This document shows, piece after piece, positions 6,071 through 8,413 of a DNA stretch of 8,413 bases. The notes below the pieces were generated by a model. The model saw only the letters and a program-made list of their open reading frames with translations, searched no databases and was not told the origin of the DNA. Within the stretch, counting starts at the first letter, position 1. Each line of letters starts with the position of its first letter. The position numbers and the translations under genes were made by a program. The DNA lies in the NCBI GenBank assembly GCA_900552305.1, contig URZD01000092.1, forward strand, positions 1-8,413. The letters are read 5' to 3'. Origin of the DNA: an uncultured Eubacteriales bacterium. Its GTDB lineage: Bacteria > Bacillota > Clostridia > Monoglobales > Monoglobaceae.

Positions 6071-7946
6071 GGCTTATGTTATTGTAGTAGCTGCCGCTGC
6101 TGCACCGCTCGACCTTAACGTCTGTTTTTGTCCATGTAGTACCGTTATCGTGCGAATAATAAATTCCGCTGCCGTTGCCGCGCTTATAGCCCGAATTTAT
6201 TTCCGGATTCTGAACGCTCCTGTGTCCGACAGAGTGGATCATAATAACAGGATAATCCTTTCCCTGTATGTATGATGCACCTACCGCGCAGTCCACTACC
6301 CTCAAGTTAGGATTCCATCCTACTCTGCTCGGGTCGCTCGTCTGTGTTACAGAGCAATTTTCGGGTTCGTTTTTAGCTGTCCAACTATTTGTTGAGCTGT
6401 TCCATTCGTCGTTCCAGTTATCCCATGATTTGTCGGTAAAGGTGTTTCCGTAATCATCCGATATTGCGACCGTTGCCATTCCGCTCTCCGCACTGCCTAT
6501 CTGCCCGCAGCGGAGCATATACGCAGGATTTTCCTCGCAATAGTCAATTCCGCCGCCATAATGAAACCGCGGCTTTGACACCTCCGCCTTTTCCCCGGAG
6601 CTGTAATTTTCAACCTTCATCATTCCGTGGTCCCAGCACTGAATCAGCACTTCAGGCGAATCTTCACCTTCAGCCTTCGGAACGGAAACCACCTTTGAGC
6701 AAACAAGCTCCTCTATTCCGCTATCAGCCGAAGCATACTTGATATTTCCCGTATATTCAGCACTGAACAAATCGTTACAGTTATTTATGTATCTTATTCC
6801 CGCACCGTAAGGAGCATAAATGCCGTTATCATTCCGAGGGTCACGTACAAGCGCGGAAACATCTCCCGGCTCACCTCTGAGAGTCCAGCTTGTTCCGCCG
6901 TTCACGCTGCTCCAGATTTTATGTGTACCCGACCACGGCGCAGACGCAAGCAAAATATTCTCCGCGTTATTTTTATCAATCAAAAATGCGTTAAATCCCG
7001 CCGCGCCGTACAGATTTCCGCTTGGACTTATATCCGTCCATTCGCCGTTTTCATAAACAAAAAATCCGCCCATAGCAGCCTCACCGAGCTTATACGATGA
7101 CGCATACAGCTTTGTTCCCACTTTCTGCACCCGACACGGGACTGAAAGGTTTCCGTTATTTCTGTTCCCCGTATAGCCGTCCGTTATCAGTGTAAAGTTT
7201 TGTCCGCCGTCAATGCTTTTGTATATACCGTTTCCGAAACTTCCCACATATACCTCCGCGCTCCTGCCGTTTATCGTTTCGGAATTCGCAATATACACAA
7301 ACGAAATTGCCCCGCTGTTGCTCGCGTTACCCAAATTCATATCGCTCGTTTCGGGTATTTCCTCGATTTTAGTCCAGCTGTTGCCGCCGTCGTCTGTGAC
7401 AAACACACCGTTTCCCGTTGTTCCCGCATAAATCACTTCCGTATTCTTAGGATCAATCGCCAATAACTCTCCCGTCACACGTGCCGTTGTTCCGTTTCCT
7501 TTAAAACAGCCGCCGTTTGTTTTCTCTTTAAATCTTAAAAACGTCCATGTCTTTCCGCCGTCTGTAGATTTCAATATATCATCAACCGTTCCGTTGCCGC
7601 ATGCTGCATAAACCGTGTCGGAATTATTCGGGTCGATTGCGACCGACCTTACCTGCATCAGACCTCTGTTGCTCTTGCCCAAGCTGTTAAACAGCTGCGT
7701 CCACCTTCCGGATTCATTGTCATATTTATAAAGTCCTCCTACGTCTGTTCGTGCATAAACCTCGCTGCCGGTCGAATCAACCGCCATTCCGGTAACAAAC
7801 CCGTTTGCACCGAGGAATACATTTCCCCATTCATAGGCGGCGCTTTGATTATCAATTCCAAATACCGCAATATTACTCATCGCCAAAAATATGTAAGCAA
7901 AAACAAAAATTGTTATCCTCTTTAAAAAAGCGCCCGTTTTTCTCAT
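5964..7946 (-). CDS. GH74-type xyloglucanase-like protein, N-terminal 660 residues (first frame)
   Basis: An exported protein: a basic start MRKTGAFLKR, then a hydrophobic segment (about 11-29) and likely cleavage near residue 30. The mature N-terminus (YEWGNVFLGANGFVTGMAVD) and YARTDVGGLYKYD (64-76) are typical of GH74; Asp68 sits where one catalytic Asp of endo-xyloglucanases lies. IEELVCSKVVSVP (411-423) and IQCWDHGMM (435-443) match the start of the second propeller; Asp439 aligns by eye with the second catalytic Asp of the family (GDxGG), though the GG is not kept. Asp-box (BNR) repeats S/T-x-D-x-G-x-T/S-W/F occur at about 127-134, 184-191, 244-251, 347-354 (Asn for Asp), 496-503 and 598-605. 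The family hydrolyses beta-1,4-glucan backbones, mostly xyloglucan; whether this one is active is uncertain. The ribosome binding site (GGAAAG just before the ATG) is weak and very close. The frame ends at TGA 5964 after a non-homologous tail of about 12-18 residues. Confidence 0.75.
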   Translation of the reverse strand: MRKTGAFLKRITIFVFAYIFLAMSNIAVFGIDNQSAAYEWGNVFLGANGFVTGMAVDSTGSEVYARTDVGGLYKYDNESGRWTQLFNSLGKSNRGLMQVRSVAIDPNNSDTVYAACGNGTVDDILKSTDGGKTWTFLRFKEKTNGGCFKGNGTTARVTGELLAIDPKNTEVIYAGTTGNGVFVTDDGGNSWTKIEEIPETSDMNLGNASNSGAISFVYIANSETINGRSAEVYVGSFGNGIYKSIDGGQNFTLITDGYTGNRNNGNLSVPCRVQKVGTKLYASSYKLGEAAMGGFFVYENGEWTDISPSGNLYGAAGFNAFLIDKNNAENILLASAPWSGTHKIWSSVNGGTSWTLRGEPGDVSALVRDPRNDNGIYAPYGAGIRYINNCNDLFSAEYTGNIKYASADSGIEELVCSKVVSVPKAEGEDSPEVLIQCWDHGMMKVENYSSGEKAEVSKPRFHYGGGIDYCEENPAYMLRCGQIGSAESGMATVAISDDYGNTFTDKSWDNWNDEWNSSTNSWTAKNEPENCSVTQTSDPSRVGWNPNLRVVDCAVGASYIQGKDYPVIMIHSVGHRSVQNPEINSGYKRGNGSGIYYSHDNGTTWTKTDVKVERCSSGSYYNNISLAADRVDGNTFYYVNSKIDVDRTWLEVTRYMDKAA

Positions 7947-7970
7947 CTTTCCGCCCCTTTTGTGACTTTT

Positions 7971-8005
7971 TTGCCCCTCCCGTTTTTGTAAAAAGGGAGG
8001 GGCAA
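7971..8005 (-). other. GC-rich hairpin between two exported-protein genes
   Basis: TTGCCCCTCCC (7971-7981) pairs perfectly with GGGAGGGGCAA (7995-8005), with a 13-base T/A-rich loop that can pair further (TTTTT with AAAAA). It lies just after the stop codon of the upstream gene and 25 bases before the start of the GH74-like gene. No T-tract follows in either direction; on the minus strand it is followed by AAAAAAGTC. It is thus not a textbook terminator. It may be an attenuating or RNA-stabilising stem that lets the two genes be expressed at different levels. Confidence 0.5.
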
Positions 8006-8017
8006 GCCGTGTAATGT

Positions 8018-8413
8018 TTAAATCTCTGAAGAATCAGCCTGTGTAAGTCCGTCGATATATCCGAGCGGCGTCATGCCCGACGCCGTCCAGACAAACGCCT
8101 TGACCGCAGCGTTCCGAGCGTCCTCCGCAACCTCGAATGTTGTATCAAAGCTCTGCTCCGCCGTGCTTATCGCGGCATTATTCGCTGTAACCTTTGCATC
8201 TATAAGCGTGCCGTCACTGCTGTACAGTGCGGTAATTACATTCAGCTTTTCCGCACTTGTGGTGGTGTTCACAGCTGTTGCCTTAACCGAAAGTTTCTCG
8301 CCCGCAGTGAATGTTGTCGCCGCCGTTCCCTCCGTGTTGCCTTCGTTCACTACCTTAAACTCCTTAACAACCAATTCCTGCTTGGGTCCGAATACCGCCA
8401 CCTGATTTACATC
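8018..8413 (-). CDS. C-terminal end of a secreted or surface protein with a beta-sandwich-like module (partial)
   Basis: The frame is open from the window edge (first visible residues DVNQVAVFGPKQ) to TAA at 8018-8020, giving 131 residues of a longer protein. GTG at 8401 is just an in-frame valine codon, not a likely start. The composition (rich in Thr, Ala, Val, no Cys) and alternating beta pattern suggest an extracellular Ig-like or fibronectin-like module. Residues about 36-118 (AGEKLSVKATAVNTT ... FEVAEDARNAAVKAFVWTAS ... MTPLG) align by eye along their length with the C-terminal module of the GH74-like protein downstream (PGDRLKITAVIDNT ... FEVTVPN ... VMKAFIVDDKSSLIPL). The enzymatic or binding part lies outside the window, so function is unknown. 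It is followed by a hairpin and then the GH74-like gene on the same strand, so the two are probably co-transcribed. Confidence 0.75.
   Translation of the reverse strand, partial: DVNQVAVFGPKQELVVKEFKVVNEGNTEGTAATTFTAGEKLSVKATAVNTTTSAEKLNVITALYSSDGTLIDAKVTANNAAISTAEQSFDTTFEVAEDARNAAVKAFVWTASGMTPLGYIDGLTQADSSEI

Larger units (their letters stand above)
5258..7946 (-). pseudogene. GH74-type secreted beta-propeller glycosidase gene, broken by a frame disruption
   Basis: Two overlapping frames (7946-5964 and about 6010-5258) are together one GH74/Asp-box protein. The first carries the signal peptide and most of the propellers; the second carries the last propeller part and a C-terminal module. 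The downstream frame is +1 relative to the upstream one. Homology-like text in the first frame runs through SLAADRVDGNTFYYVNSKID and resumes in the second at VTWTKLHEGAASRS, so the break is near 5978-6025. The 6-base repeat CCATGT occurs at 5978-5983 and 6000-6005, exactly 22 bases apart. Removing one 22-base unit restores an uninterrupted reading (VDRTW joined to TKLHEGAAS). A one-base insertion would also restore the frame. Alternatives are a sequencing or assembly error, or a phase-variable allele. About 885-895 residues would be intact. I see no slippery site that would support programmed frameshifting. Confidence 0.7.

Noticed and set aside
8073..8405. 110-codon + strand frame that looks hydrophobic, like a membrane protein
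   Set aside because: It is the antisense image of the Thr/Ala/Val-rich extracellular module on the minus strand, which is supported by similarity to its neighbour; antisense of such codons yields hydrophobic residues.

Overview
The window looks like a low-to-moderate G+C Firmicutes genome, probably an uncultured plant-fibre or gut Clostridia. This rests on the strong AGGAGG-type ribosome binding sites, the consensus sigma-A promoter in the left part, and the protein families present. The taxonomic placement is inference; no rRNA or marker gene is present.

Left part (about 1-2010, + strand): the tail of an excisionase-like helix-turn-helix protein, then two different Fic-domain proteins in tandem. 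Both Fic proteins keep a complete HPFxDGNGRxxR active site and an N-terminal inhibitory-helix motif. The second also has a C-terminal winged helix. Each has its own promoter, and repeats overlap both promoters, which suggests regulation. This looks like an accessory or mobile-element-derived block.

Middle (about 1934-2286): a 353-base convergent intergenic stretch with two perfect hairpins (11 and 14 bp stems) and a short coding-like remnant.

Right part (2287-8413, all - strand): read in the direction of transcription it holds (i) the C-terminus of a secreted or surface protein cut by the window edge, (ii) a secreted GH74-type beta-propeller protein with a signal peptide and Asp-box repeats, split by a +1-type frame disruption near 5978-6025, (iii) a GH65 inverting disaccharide phosphorylase, and (iv) beta-phosphoglucomutase, overlapping the GH65 gene by ATGA. 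The last two form a well-understood pair: the phosphorylase splits an alpha-linked glucosyl disaccharide with phosphate to beta-glucose-1-phosphate, and the mutase makes glucose-6-phosphate. The GH74-like protein and its upstream neighbour end in the same kind of C-terminal beta-sandwich-like module, so they probably belong to one extracellular family of this organism.

I did not find a convincing undescribed system. The best leads are the shared C-terminal module in two adjacent exported proteins, the frame break in the GH74-like gene with a 22-nt direct-repeat signature, and the tandem Fic pair with repeat-bearing promoters.
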